From NCBI RefSeq assembly GCF_000003605.2, contig NW_003153492.1, positions 1 to 16,293 on the forward strand: a stretch of 16,293 bases of DNA, written 5' to 3'. Below the pieces are notes generated by a model. That model saw only the letters and a list, made by a program, of their open reading frames with translations. It searched no databases and was not told the origin of the DNA. Position 1 is the stretch's first letter. Each line of letters opens with the position of its first letter. Positions 1-10,743 of this stretch are shown here, piece after piece. This DNA is from Saccoglossus kowalevskii (Eukaryota; Hemichordata; Enteropneusta; Harrimaniidae). A program made the position numbers and the translations under genes.

Positions 1-85
1 GCAATATGTATTGTTTTCAGCTATGTTACCAGCTGCTATATGTATTGTTTCAGCTATGTTACCAACTGCAATACTTGTATGTATT
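1..85 (+). repeat. Degenerate monomers at window start with run-length contractions
   Basis: The first two monomers are shortened by single-base losses in runs: TTT to TT (GTATTG), TTTT to TTT (GTTTCAG), and CC to C (CAGCTATG and ACTGC). They share the rare CTGCTAT change (base 37) and the CTTGTA insertion (74-79) with 3785-3850. There the same order of variants is present with the runs mostly intact. This copy therefore looks like that segment minus run bases. The cause could be true decay or sequencing consensus error. Confidence 0.8.
74..79 (+). other. 6-bp insertion in a monomer (CTTGTA)
   Basis: AATATGTATTTG is interrupted to read AATACTTGTATGTATTTG, which lengthens the monomer by 6 bp. 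The identical insertion is at 3842-3847. A related one (CTAGTA) is at 13580-13585. Such a rare marker is useful for tracing duplication of array segments. Confidence 0.85.
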
Positions 86-240
86 TGTTTTCAGCCTATG
101 TTACCAACCTGCAATATGTATTTGTTTTTCAGCCTATGTTACCAGCCTGCAATATGTATTTGTTTTCAGCCTATGTTACCAACCTGCAATATGTATTTGT
201 TTTCAGCCTATGTTACCAACCTGCAATATGTATTTGTTTT

Positions 241-556
241 CAGCCTATATTACCAGCCTGCAATATGTATTTGTTTTCAGCCTATGTTACCAACCTGCAA
301 TATGTATTTGTTTTCAGCCTATATTACCAGCCTGCAATATGTATTTGCTTTCAGCCTATGTTACCATCCTGCAATATGTATTTGTTTTCAGCCTATGTTA
401 CCAGCCTGCAATATGTATTTGTTTTCAGCCTATGTTACCAGCCTGCAATATGTATTTGTTTTCAGCCTATGTTACCTACCTGCAATATGTATTTGTTTTC
501 AGCCTATGTTACCAGCCTGCAATATGTATTTGTTTTCAGCTTATGTTACCTACCTG
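241..556 (+). repeat. Signature block, copy 1 (nine monomers in fixed order)
   Basis: Monomer order is ATAT-G, ATGT-A, ATAT-G, then a monomer preceded by TTTGCTTTCAG and ending ACCAT, then ATGT-G, ATGT-G, ACCTA, ATGT-G and a CAGCTTATG monomer. The letter after the hyphen is the base after ACCA. The same order recurs at 3306-3622 and 5045-5360. GCTTTCAG, ACCAT, ACCTA and CAGCTT are all uncommon variants, so the shared order is not chance. Confidence 0.88.
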
Positions 557-1193
557 CAATATGTATTTGTTTTCAGCCTATGTTACCATCCTGCAATATG
601 TATTTGTTTTCAGCTTATGTTACCAGCCTGCAATATGTATTTGTTTTCAGCCTATGTTACCAACCTGCAATATGTATTTGTTTTCAGCCTATGTTACCAT
701 CCTGCAATATGTATTTGTTTTCAGCCTATATTACCAGCCTGCAATATGTATTTGTTTTCAGCCTATGTTACCATCCTGCAATATGTATTTGTTTTCAGCC
801 TATGTTACCATCCTGTAATATGTATTTGTTTTCAGCTTATGTTACCAGCCTGCAATATGTATTTGTTTTCAGCCTATGTTACCAACCTGCAATATGTATT
901 TGTTTTCAGCTTATGTTACCAGCCTGCAATATGTATTTGTTTCAGCCTATGTTACCAGCCTGCAATATGTATTTGTTTTCAGCCTATGTTACCAGCCTGC
1001 AATATGTATTTGTTTTCAGCCTATGTTACCAACCTGCAATATGTATTTGTTTTCAGCCTATATTACCAGCCTGTAATATGTATTTGTTTTCAGCCTATAT
1101 TACCATCCTGCAATATGTATTTGTTTTCAGCCTATGTTACCATCCTGCAATATGTATTTGTTTTCAGCCTATGTTACCAACCTGCAATATGTA

Positions 1194-1310
1194 TTTGTTT
1201 CAGCTATGTTACCATCTGCAATATGTATTTGTTTTCAGCTATGTACCAACTTGCAATATGTATTTGTTTTCAGTCTGTTACCAACTGCAATATGTATTTG
1301 TTTTCAGCAT
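1194..1310 (+). repeat. Cluster of irregular, shortened monomers
   Basis: Several successive monomers deviate in length. GTTTCAGCTATG and ACCATCTGC have single-base losses, CTATGTACC lacks a T, CAACTTGC has a substitution, and CAGTCTGTTACC (from 1271) is two bases short. The flanking monomers are regular. The CAGTCTGTT monomer recurs at 8598, so at least that variant is a real, duplicated feature. Confidence 0.8.
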
Positions 1311-1880
1311 ATGTTACCAACCTGCAATATGTATTTGTTTTCAGCCTATGTTACCAACCTGCAATATGTATTTGTTTTCAGTCTATGTTACCAACCTGCA
1401 ATATGTATTTGTTTTCAGCCTATGTTACCAACCTGCAATATGTATTTGTTTTCAGCCTATATTACCAACCTGCAATATGTATTTGTTTTCAGCCTATGTT
1501 ACCAACCTGCAATATGTATTTGTTTTCAGCCTATATTACCAACCTGCAATATGTATTTGTTTTCAGCCTATGTTACCAGCCTGCAATATGTATTTGTTTT
1601 TCAGCCTATGTTACCAGCCTGCAATATGTATTTGTTTTCAGCCTATGTTACCAACCTGCAATATGTATTTGTTTTCAGCCTATGTTACCAGCCTGCAATA
1701 TGTATTTGTTTTCAGCCTATGTTACCAACCTGCAATATGTATTTGTTTTCAGCCTATGTTACCAACCTGCAATATGTATTTGTTTTCAGCCTATATTACC
1801 AGCCTGTAATATGTATTTGTTTTCAGCCTATGTTACCAACCTGCAATATGTATTTGTTTTCAGCCTATATTACCAGCCTG
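1271..1880 (+). repeat. Long duplicated block, copy 1 (partner 8598-9208)
   Basis: It starts with the short CAGTCTGTT monomer. It runs through a CAGTCTATG monomer, alternating ATGT/ATAT monomers, a T5 monomer (CAG at 1602), and a CTGTAAT monomer (TGTAAT at 1805), ending with an ATAT-G monomer. The partner has the same markers in the same order at an offset of 7327-7328 bases (CAG at 8930, TGTAAT at 9133). About 16 consecutive monomers agree in type. The order diverges after about 1880. Confidence 0.88.
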
Positions 1881-3305
1881 CAATATGTATTTGTTTTCAG
1901 CCTATATTACCAACCTGCAATATGTATTTGTTTTCAGCCTATGTTACCAGCCTGCAATATGTATTTGTTTTCAGCCTATGTTACCAACCTGCAATATGTA
2001 TTTGTTTTCAGCCTGTGTTACCAGCCTGCAATATGTATTTGTTTTCAGCCTATATTACCAACCTGCAATATGTATTTGTTTTCAGCCTATGTTACCAACC
2101 TGCAATATGTATTTGTTTTCAGCCTATGTTACCAACCTGCAATATGTATTTGTTTTCAGCCTATATTACCAGCCTGCAATATGTATTTGTTTTCAGCCTA
2201 TGTTACCAGCCTGCAATATGTATTTGTTTTCAGCCTATATTACCAACCTGCAATATGTATTTGTTTTCAGCCTATGTTACCAACCTGCAATATGTATTTG
2301 TTTTCAGCCTATATTACCAACCTGCAATATGTATTTGTTTTCAGCCTATGTTACCAGCCTGCAATATGTATTTGTTTTCAGCCTATGTTACCAACCTGTA
2401 ATATGTATTTGTTTTCAGCCTATATTACCAACCTGCAATATGTATTTGTTTTTCAGCCTGTGTTACCAACCTGCAATATGTATTTGTTTTCAGCCTATGT
2501 TACCAACCTGCAATATGTATTTGTTTTCACCCTATGTTACCAACCTGTAATATGTATTTGTTTTCAGCCTATGTTACCAGCCTGCAATATGTATTTGTTT
2601 TCTGCCTATATTACCAACCTGCAATATGTATTTGTTTTCAGCCTATGTTACCAACCTGCAATATGTATTTGCTTTCAGTCTATGTTACCAGCCTGCAATA
2701 TGTATTTGTTTTCAGCCTATGTTACCAACCTGCAATATGTATTTGTTTTCAGCTTATATTACCAGCCTGCAATATGTATTTGTTTTCAGCCTATGTTACC
2801 AGCCTGCAATATGTATTTGTTTTTCAGCCTGTGTTACCAGCCTGCAATATGTATTTGTTTTCAGCCTATGTTACCAGCCTGCAATATGTATTTGTTTTCA
2901 GCCTATATTACCAACCTGTAATATGTATTTGTTTTCAGCCTATGTTACCAACCTGCAATATGTATTTGTTTTCAGCCTATGTTACCTACCTGCAATATGT
3001 ATTTGTTTTCAGCCTATGTTACCAGCCTGCAATATGTATTTGTTTTCAGCCTATGTTACCAGCCTGCAATATGTATTTGTTTTCAGCCTATGTTACCAAC
3101 CTGCAATATGTATTTGTTTTCAGCCTATGTTACCAACCTGCAATATGTATTTGTTTTCAGCCTATGTTACCAACCTGCAATATGTATTTGTTTTCAGCCT
3201 ATATTACCAGCCTGCAATATGTATTTGTTTTCAGCCTATGTTACCAACCTGCAATATGTATTTGTTTTCAGCCTATGTTACCAACCTGCAATATGTATTT
3301 GTTTT

Positions 3306-3622
3306 CAGCCTATATTACCAGCCTGCAATATGTATTTGTTTTCAGCCTATGTTACCAACCTGCAATATGTATTTGTTTTCAGCCTATATTACCAGCCTGC
3401 AATATGTATTTGCTTTCAGCCTATGTTACCATCCTGCAATATGTATTTGTTTTCAGCCTATGTTACCAGCCTGCAATATGTATTTGTTTTCAGCCTATGT
3501 TACCAGCCTGCAATATGTATTTGTTTTCAGCCTATGTTACCTACCTGCAATATGTATTTGTTTTCAGCCTATGTTACCAGCCTGCAATATGTTATTTGTT
3601 TTCAGCTTATGTTACCTACCTG
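3306..3622 (+). repeat. Signature block, copy 2
   Basis: It has the same nine-monomer order as 241-556, with TTTGCTTTCAG at 3409-3419, ACCAT next, ACCTA in the monomer starting 3528, and a closing CAGCTTATG-ACCTA monomer. It is exactly 47 monomers (1739 bp) before the matching point of copy 3 at 5045-5360. One extra T at about 3593 makes it 1 bp longer than copy 1. Confidence 0.88.
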
Positions 3623-3740
3623 CAATATGTATTTGGTTTCAGCTATATACCAGCCTGTAATATGTATTTGTTTTCAGCTATATACCATCTGCAATATGTA
3701 TTTGTTTTCAGCTATGTTACCATCTGCAATATGTATTTGT
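3590..3740 (+). repeat. Cluster of irregular monomers
   Basis: In about four monomers, ATGTTATTTG gains a T, TTTGGTTTCAG has a substitution, CTATATACC lacks both a C and a T (twice), and ACCATCTGC lacks a C (twice). The cluster lies just after signature block copy 2 and just before the segment (3785 onward) that resembles the window start. It may therefore mark a rearrangement junction. Most changes sit in short runs, so consensus error is also possible. Confidence 0.78.
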
Positions 3741-3841
3741 TTTCAGCTATGTTACCAACCTGCAATATGTATTTGTTTTCAGCCTATGTTACCAGCCTGC
3801 TATATGTATTTGTTTTCAGCCTATGTTACCAACCTGCAATA

Positions 3842-3847
3842 CTTGTA
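3842..3847 (+). other. 6-bp insertion in a monomer (CTTGTA), second occurrence
   Basis: This insertion is identical to the one at 74-79 and sits in the same context. It is preceded by a monomer with CTGCTAT (T at 3801) and followed by an ATGT-A monomer and a T5 monomer. The shared marker order indicates that 1-160 and about 3785-3930 descend from one segment. Confidence 0.85.
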
Positions 3848-3897
3848 TGTATTTGTTTTCAGCCTATGTTACCAACCTGCAATATGTATTTGTTTTT

Positions 3898-4230
3898 CAG
3901 CCTATGTTACCAGCCTGCAATATGTATTTGTTTTCAGCCTATGTTACCAACCTGCAATATGTATTTGTTTTCAGCCTATGTTACCAACCTGCAATATGTA
4001 TTTGTTTTCAGCCTATGTTACCAGCCTGCAATATGTATTTGTTTTCAGCCTATGTTACCAACCTGCAATATGTATTTGTTTTCAGCCTATATTACCAGCC
4101 TGCAATATGTATTTGTTTTCAGCCTATGTTACCAGCCTGCAATATGTATTTGTTTTCAGCCTATGTTACCAACCTGCAATATGTATTTGTTTTCAGCCTA
4201 TGTTACCAGCCTGCAATATGTATTTGTTTT
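3898..4230 (+). repeat. Nine-monomer block, copy 1 (partner 15038-15370)
   Basis: It begins at a T5 monomer and reads ATGT-G, A, A, G, A, ATAT-G, ATGT-G, A, G. The same order starts at 15038, also after a T5 tract. It is followed here by a GTGT hexamer array, while the partner has four other monomers before its GTGT block. Confidence 0.82.
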
Positions 4231-4785
4231 CAGCCTGTGTTACCAGCCTGCAATATGTATTTGTTTTCAGCCTATATTACCAGCCTGCAATATGTATTTG
4301 TTTTCAGCCTATGTTACCAGCCTGCAATATGTATTTGTTTTCAGCCTATATTACCAGCCTGCAATATGTATTTGTTTTCAGCCTATGTTACCAACCTGCA
4401 ATATGTATTTGTTTTCAGCCTATGTTACCAGCCTGCAATATGTATTTGTTTTCAGCCTGTGTTACCAGCCTGCAATATGTATTTGTTTTCAGCCTATATT
4501 ACCAGCCTGCAATATGTATTTGTTTTCAGCCTATGTTACCAGCCTGCAATATGTATTTGTTTTCAGCCTATATTACCAGCCTGCAATATGTATTTGTTTT
4601 CAGCCTATGTTACCAACCTGCAATATGTATTTGTTTTCAGCCTATGTTACCAGCCTGCAATATGTATTTGTTTTCAGCCTGTGTTACCAGCCTGCAATAT
4701 GTATTTGTTTTCAGCCTATATTACCAGCCTGCAATATGTATTTGTTTTCAGCCTATGTTACCAGCCTGCAATATGTATTTGTTTT
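4231..4785 (+). repeat. 222-bp higher-order repeat (six monomers), about 2.5 units
   Basis: Monomers starting at 4231, 4453 and 4675 are all TGTGTT-ACCAG, exactly 222 bp apart. Between them the order is ATAT-G, ATGT-G, ATAT-G, ATGT-A, ATGT-G in both full units. The third unit keeps GTGT, ATAT-G, ATGT-G and then departs. This is a young local amplification of a six-monomer unit nested in the 37-bp array. Confidence 0.9.
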
Positions 4786-4933
4786 CAGCCTATGTTACCA
4801 ACCTGCAATATGTATTTGTTTTCAGCCTATGTTACCAGCCTGCAATATGTATTTGTTTTCAGCCTATATTACCAGCCTGCAATATGTATTTGTTTTCAGC
4901 CTATGTTACCAGCCTGCAATATGTATTTGTTTT
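4453..4933 (+). repeat. 13-monomer (481-bp) duplicated block, copy 1 (partner 15519-15999)
   Basis: The order is GTGT, ATAT, ATGT-G, ATAT, ATGT-A, ATGT-G, GTGT, ATAT, ATGT-G, ATGT-A, ATGT-G, ATAT, ATGT-G. The same order occurs at 15519-15999, offset 11066 bases. By eye the only difference is CTGCTAT in the partner at 15688. It overlaps the 222-bp higher-order repeat. Confidence 0.88.
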
Positions 4934-5044
4934 CAGCCTATGTTACCAGCCTGCAATATGTATTTGTTTTCAGCCTGTGTTACCAGCCTGCAATATGTAT
5001 TTGTTTTCAGCCTATGTTACCAACCTGCAATATGTATTTGTTTT

Positions 5045-5360
5045 CAGCCTATATTACCAGCCTGCAATATGTATTTGTTTTCAGCCTATGTTACCAACCT
5101 GCAATATGTATTTGTTTTCAGCCTATATTACCAGCCTGCAATATGTATTTGCTTTCAGCCTATGTTACCATCCTGCAATATGTATTTGTTTTCAGCCTAT
5201 GTTACCAGCCTGCAATATGTATTTGTTTTCAGCCTATGTTACCAGCCTGCAATATGTATTTGTTTTCAGCCTATGTTACCTACCTGCAATATGTATTTGT
5301 TTTCAGCCTATGTTACCAGCCTGCAATATGTATTTGTTTTCAGCTTATGTTACCAACCTG
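5045..5360 (+). repeat. Signature block, copy 3
   Basis: The same monomer order as 241-556 and 3306-3622 includes the TTTGCTTTCAG monomer followed by ACCAT at about 5150-5171, and ACCTA in the monomer starting 5267. The final CAGCTTATG monomer ends ACCAA here rather than ACCTA. Confidence 0.88.
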
Positions 5361-6280
5361 CAATATGTATTTGTTTTCAGCCTATGTTACCAACCTGCAA
5401 TATGTATTTGTTTTCAGCCTATGTTACCAGCCTGCAATATGTATTTGTTTTCAGCCTATGTTACCAGCCTGCAATATGTATTTGTTTTCAGCCTATATTA
5501 CCAGCCTGCAATATGTATTTGTTTTCAGCCTATGTTACCAGCCTGCAATATGTATTTGCTTTCAGCCTATGTTACCAACCTGCAATATGTATTTGTTTTC
5601 AGCCTATGTTACCAGCCTGCAATATGTATTTGTTTTCAGCCTATATTACCAGCCTGCAATATGTATTTGTTTTCAGCCTATGTTACCAACCTGCAATATG
5701 TATTTGTTTTCAGCCTATGTTACCAACCTGCAATATGTATTTGTTTTCAGCCTGTGTTACCAGCCTGCAATATGTATTTGTTTTCAGTCTATGTTACCAA
5801 CCTGCAATATGTATTTGTTTTCAGCCTGTGTTACCAGCCTGCAATATGTATTTGTTTTCAGCCTATGTTACCAACCTGCAATATGTATTTGTTTTCAGCC
5901 TATGTTACCAGCCTGCAATATGTATTTGTTTTCAGCCTATATTACCAGCCTGCAATATGTATTTGTTTTCAGCCTATGTTACCAGCCTGCAATATGTATT
6001 TGTTTTCAGCCTATGTTACCAACCTGCAATATGTATTTGTTTTCAGCCTATGTTACCAGCCTGCAATATGTATTTGTTTTCAGCCTGTGTTACCAGCCTG
6101 CAATATGTATTTGTTTTCAGCCTATGTTACCAACCTGCAATATGTATTTGTTTTCAGCCTATGTTACCAACCTGCAATATGTATTTGTTTTTCAGCCTAT
6201 GTTACCAGCCTGCAATATGTATTTGTTTTCAGCCTATGTTACCAACCTGCAATATGTATTTGTTTTCAGCCTATGTTACC

Positions 6281-6600
6281 AAACCTGCAATATGTATTTG
6301 TTTTCAGCCTATGTTACCAGCCTGCAATATGTATTTGTTTTCAGCCTATGTTACCAACCTGCAATATGTATTTGTTTTTCAGCCTATATTACCAGCCTGC
6401 AATATGTATTTGTTTTCAGCCTATGTTACCAGCCTGCAATATGTATTTGTTTTTCAACCTATGTTACCAACCTGCATATGTATTTTGTTTTCAGCCTATG
6501 TTACCAACCTGCAATATGTATTGTTTTCAGCGTATGTTACCAACCTGCAATATGTATTTGTTTTCAGCGTATATTACAAACGTGCAATATCTATTTGTTT
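6281..6600 (+). repeat. Cluster of irregular monomers
   Basis: ACCAAACC has an extra A, and two T5 monomers fall within 80 bp (about 6371 and 6449). A TCAACCTATG monomer replaces CAGCC. GCATATGTATTTTG has one base lost and one gained. A GTATTG contraction is followed by CAGCGTATG, then CAGCGTATATTACAAACGTGC with ATATCTATTTG. It contains some of the few CpG dinucleotides in the array. It is the most divergent stretch of the window. Confidence 0.8.
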
Positions 6601-6658
6601 TCAGCCTATGTTACCAACCTGTAATATGTATTTGTTTTCAGCCTGTGTTACCAGCCTG
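6565..6658 (+). repeat. Rare-variant block, copy 1 (partner 11114-11207)
   Basis: An ATAT monomer with ATTACAAAC in place of ATTACCAAC and ATATCTATTTG in place of ATATGTATTTG is followed by a CTGTAAT monomer (6619) and a GTGT monomer. The same combination is found 4549 bases downstream. The ATTACAAAC and ATATCTATT changes were seen nowhere else in the window. Confidence 0.85.
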
Positions 6659-7635
6659 CAATATGTATTTGTTTTCAGCCTGTGTTACCAGCCTGCAATA
6701 TGTATTTGTTTTCAGCCTATGTTACCAACCTGCAATATGTATTTGTTTTCAGCCTGTGTTACCAACCTGCAATATGTATTTGTTTTCAGCCTATGTTACC
6801 AACCTGCAATATGTATTTGTTTTCAGCCTATATTACCAACCTGCAATATGTATTTGTTTTCAGCCTATGTTACCAACCTGCAATATGTATTTGTTTTCAG
6901 CCTATGTTACCAACCTGCAATATGTATTTGTTTTCAGCCTATGTTACCAGCCTGCAATATGTATTTGTTTTCAGCCTGTGTTACCAGCCTGCAATATGTA
7001 TTTGTTTTCTGCCTATGTTACCAACCTGCAATATGTATTTGTTTTCAGCCTATGTTACCAGCCTGTAATATGTATTTGTTTTCAGCCTATGTTACCAACC
7101 TGCAATATGTATTTGTTTTCAGCCTATGTTACCAACCTGCAATATGTATTTGTTTTCAGCCTATATTACCAGCCTGCAATATGTATTTGTTTTCAGCCTA
7201 TGTTACCAACCTGCAATATGTATTTGTTTTCAGCCTATGTTACCAGCCTGTAATATGTATTTGTTTTCAGCCTATGTTACCAACCTGCAATATGTATTTG
7301 TTTTCAGCCTATGTTACCAACCTGCAATATGTATTTGTTTTCAGCCTATGTTACCAGCCTGTAATATGTATTTGTTTTCAGCCTATGTTACCAGCCTGCA
7401 ATATGTATTTGTTTTCAGCCTATGTTACCAACCTGTAATATGTATTTGTTTTCAGTCTATGTTACCAACCTGCAATATGTATTTGTTTTCAGCCTATGTT
7501 ACCAACCTGCAATATGTATGTTTTCAGCCTATATTACCAACCTGCAATATGTATTTGTTTTCAGCCTATGTTACCAACCTGCAATATGTATTTGTTTTCA
7601 GCCTATGTTACCAACCTGTAATATGTATTTGTTTT

Positions 7636-7966
7636 CAGCCTGTGTTACCAGCCTGCAATATGTATTTGTTTTCAGCCTATGTTACCAGCCTGCAATATGT
7701 ATTTGTTTTCAGCCTATGTTACCAACCTGCAATATGTATTTGTTTTCAGCCTATATTACCAGCCTGCAATATGTATTTGTTTTCAGCCTATGTTACCAAC
7801 CTGCAATATGTATTTGTTTTCAGCCTATGTTACCAACCTGTAATATGTATTTGTTTTCAGCCTGTGTTACCAGCCTGCAATATGTATTTGTTTTCAGCCT
7901 ATGTTACCAGCCTGCAATATGTATTTGTTTTCAGCCTATGTTACCAACCTGTAATATGTATTTGTT
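7636..7966 (+). repeat. 222-bp spaced repeat of GTGT and CTGTAAT monomers, about 1.5 units
   Basis: TGTGTT-ACCAG monomers start at 7636 and 7858 (222 bp apart), each directly preceded by a CTGTAAT monomer (TGTAAT at 7617 and 7839). A third CTGTAAT follows at 7950, 111 bp later. The unit order is GTGT-G, ATGT-G, ATGT-A, ATAT-G, ATGT-A, ATGT-A with CTGTAAT. It differs from the hexamer at 4231, so it is a separate six-monomer expansion. Confidence 0.8.
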
Positions 7967-8597
7967 TTCAGCCTATGTTACCAGCCTGCAATATGTATTT
8001 GTTTTCAGCCTATGTTACCAGCCTGCAATATGTATTTGTTTTCAGCCTATGTTACCAACCTGCAATATGTATTTGTTTTCAGCCTATATTACCAACCTGC
8101 AATATGTATTTGTTTTCAGCCTATGTTACCAGCCTGCAATATGTATTTGTTTTCAGCCTATGTTACCAACCTGCAATATGTATTTGTTTTCAGCCTGTGT
8201 TACCAGCCTGCAATATGTATTTGTTTTCAGCCTATGTTACCAGCCTGCAATATGTATTTGTTTTCAGCCTATGTTACCAACCTGCAATATGTATTTGTTT
8301 TCAGCCTGTGTTACCAGCCTGCAATATGTATTTGTTTTCAGCCTATGTTACCAACCTGCAATATGTATTTGTTTTCAGCCTATGTTACCAACCTGCAATA
8401 TGTATTTGTTTTCAGCCTATGTTACCAACCTGCAATATGTATTTGTTTTCAGCCTATATTACCAACCTGCAATATGTATTTGTTTTCAGCCTATGTTACC
8501 AACCTGCAATATGTATTTGTTTTCAGCCTATGTTACCATCCTGCAATATGTATTTGTTTTCAGCCTATGTTACCAACCTGCAATATGTATTTGTTTT

Positions 8598-9208
8598 CAG
8601 TCTGTTACCAACCTGCAATATGTATTTGTTTTCAGCCTATGTTACCAACCTGCAATATGTATTTGTTTTCAGCCTATGTTACCAACCTGCAATATGTATT
8701 TGTTTTCAGTCTATGTTACCAACCTGCAATATGTATTTGTTTTCAGCCTATGTTACCAACCTGCAATATGTATTTGTTTTCAGCCTATATTACCAACCTG
8801 CAATATGTATTTGTTTTCAGCCTATGTTACCAACCTGCAATATGTATTTGTTTTCAGCCTATATTACCAACCTGCAATATGTATTTGTTTTCAGCCTATG
8901 TTACCAGCCTGCAATATGTATTTGTTTTTCAGCCTATGTTACCAGCCTGCAATATGTATTTGTTTTCAGCCTATGTTACCAACCTGCAATATGTATTTGT
9001 TTTCAGCCTATGTTACCAGCCTGCAATATGTATTTGTTTTCAGCCTATGTTACCAACCTGCAATATGTATTTGTTTTCAGCCTATGTTACCAACCTGCAA
9101 TATGTATTTGTTTTCAGCCTATATTACCAGCCTGTAATATGTATTTGTTTTCAGCCTATGTTACCAACCTGCAATATGTATTTGTTTTCAGCCTATATTA
9201 CCAGCCTG
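8598..9208 (+). repeat. Long duplicated block, copy 2 (partner 1271-1880)
   Basis: It begins with the short CAGTCTGTTACC monomer and carries the CAGTCTATG, T5 (CAG at 8930) and CTGTAAT (9133) markers in the same order and spacing as 1271-1880. Its upstream monomers are regular, whereas those before 1271 are irregular. Confidence 0.88.
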
Positions 9209-9410
9209 CAATATGTATTTGTTTTCAGCCTATGTTACCAGCCTGCAATATGTATTTGTTTTCAGCCTATATTACCAACCTGCAATATGTATTTGTTTTC
9301 AGCCTATGTTACCAACCTGCAATATGTATTTGTTTTCAGCCTATGTTACCAACCTGCAATATGTATTTGTTTTCAGCCTATATTACCAGCCTGCAATATG
9401 TATTTGTTTT

Positions 9411-9872
9411 CAGCCTATATTACCAGCCTGCAATATGTATTTGTTTTCAGCCTATATTACCAACCTGCAATATGTATTTGTTTTCAGCCTGTGTTACCAA
9501 CCTGCAATATGTATTTGTTTTCAGCCTATATTACCAACCTGTAATATGTATTTGTTTTCAGCCTATGTTACCAACCTGCAATATGTATTTGTTTTCAGCC
9601 TATATTACCAACCTGCAATATGTATTTGTTTTCAGCCTATATTACCAACCTGTAATATGTATTTGTTTTCAGCCTGTGTTACCAACCTGCAATATGTATT
9701 TGTTTTCAGCCTATATTACCAACCTGTAATATGTATTTGTTTTCAGCCTGTGTTACCAACCTGCAATATGTATTTGTTTTCAGCCTGTGTTACCAACCTG
9801 CAATATGTATTTGTTTTCAGCCTATATTACCAGCCTGCAATATGTATTTGTTTTCAGCCTATATTACCAACC
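9411..9872 (+). repeat. 12-13 monomer block, copy 1 (partner 13779-14240)
   Basis: The order is ATAT-G, ATAT-A, GTGT-A, ATAT-A, ATGT-A, ATAT-A, ATAT-A, GTGT-A, ATAT-A, GTGT-A, GTGT-A, ATAT-G, ATAT-A. CTGTAAT occurs at 9540, 9651 and 9725. The partner has CTGTAAT at 13908, 14019 and 14093, a constant offset of 4368. Differences seen are a GTAT monomer at about 14153 in the partner and an extra CTGTAAT at 9873 here. Confidence 0.88.
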
Positions 9873-10510
9873 TGTAATATGTATTTGTTTTCAGCCTGTG
9901 TTACCAACCTGCAATATGTATTTGTTTTCAGCCTATATTACCAACCTGCAATATGTATTTGTTTTCAGCCTATGTTACCAGCCTGCAATATGTATTTGTT
10001 TTTCAGCCTATGTTACCAGCCTGCAATATGTATTTGTTTTCAGCCTATGTTACCAACCTGCAATATGTATTTGTTTTCAGCCTATGTTACCAACCTGCAA
10101 TATGTATTTGTTTTCAGCCTGTGTTACCAACCTGCAATATGTATTTGTTTTCAGCCTGTGTTACCAACCTGCAATATGTATTTGTTTTCAGCCTGTGTTA
10201 CCAACCTGCAATATGTATTTGTTTTCAGCCTATATTACCAACCTGTAATATGTATTTGTTTTCAGCCTGTGTTACCAACCTGCAATATGTATTTGTTTTC
10301 AGCCTGTGTTACCAACCTGCAATATGTATTTGTTTTCAGCCTATATTACCAGCCTGCAATATGTATTTGTTTTCAGCCTATATTACCAACCTGTAATATG
10401 TATTTGTTTTCAGCCTGTGTTACCAACCTGCAATATGTATTTGTTTTCAGCCTGTGTTACCAACCTGCAATATGTATTTGTTTTCAGCCTATATTACCAG
10501 CCTGCAATAT
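9480..10510 (+). repeat. GTGT/ATAT-rich subfamily domain with 148-bp (four-monomer) repeats
   Basis: TGTGTT-ACCAA monomers are concentrated here, mixed with TATATT-ACCAA monomers carrying CTGTAAT. CTGTAAT at 9725 and 9873, and again at 10244 and 10392, are each 148 bp apart. Both intervals have the order GTGT-A, GTGT-A, ATAT-G, ATAT-A with CTGTAAT. This is a four-monomer unit used twice, separated by an insert that includes a T5 monomer (about 10000) and a run of three GTGT monomers. Confidence 0.85.
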
Positions 10511-10743
10511 GTATTTGTTTTCAGCCTATGTTACCAACCTGCAATATGTATTTGTTTTCAGCCTGTGTTACCAACCTGCAATATGTATTTGTTTTCAGCC
10601 TATGTTACCAGCCTGCAATATGTATTTGTTTTCAGCCTATGTTACCAACCTGCAATATGTATTTGTTTTCAGCCTATATTACCAGCCTGCAATATGTATT
10701 TGTTTTCAGCCTATGTTACCAGCCTGCAATATGTATTTGTTTT

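Noticed and set aside
6281-6600. Insertion of a mobile element in the irregular zone
   Set aside because: The sequence is still recognisable monomer by monomer. The differences are small indels and substitutions, with no foreign insert or target-site duplication.
2534-7438. Open reading frame of more than 1600 codons, and similar long + strand frames across 6-16130
   Set aside because: The frames exist only because the 37-bp repeat has no stop triplets on this strand. All three frames give the same permuted peptide, starts are just the repeated ATATG, ends are single C-to-T variants, and frames overlap throughout. There is no codon-level sign of selection visible by eye.
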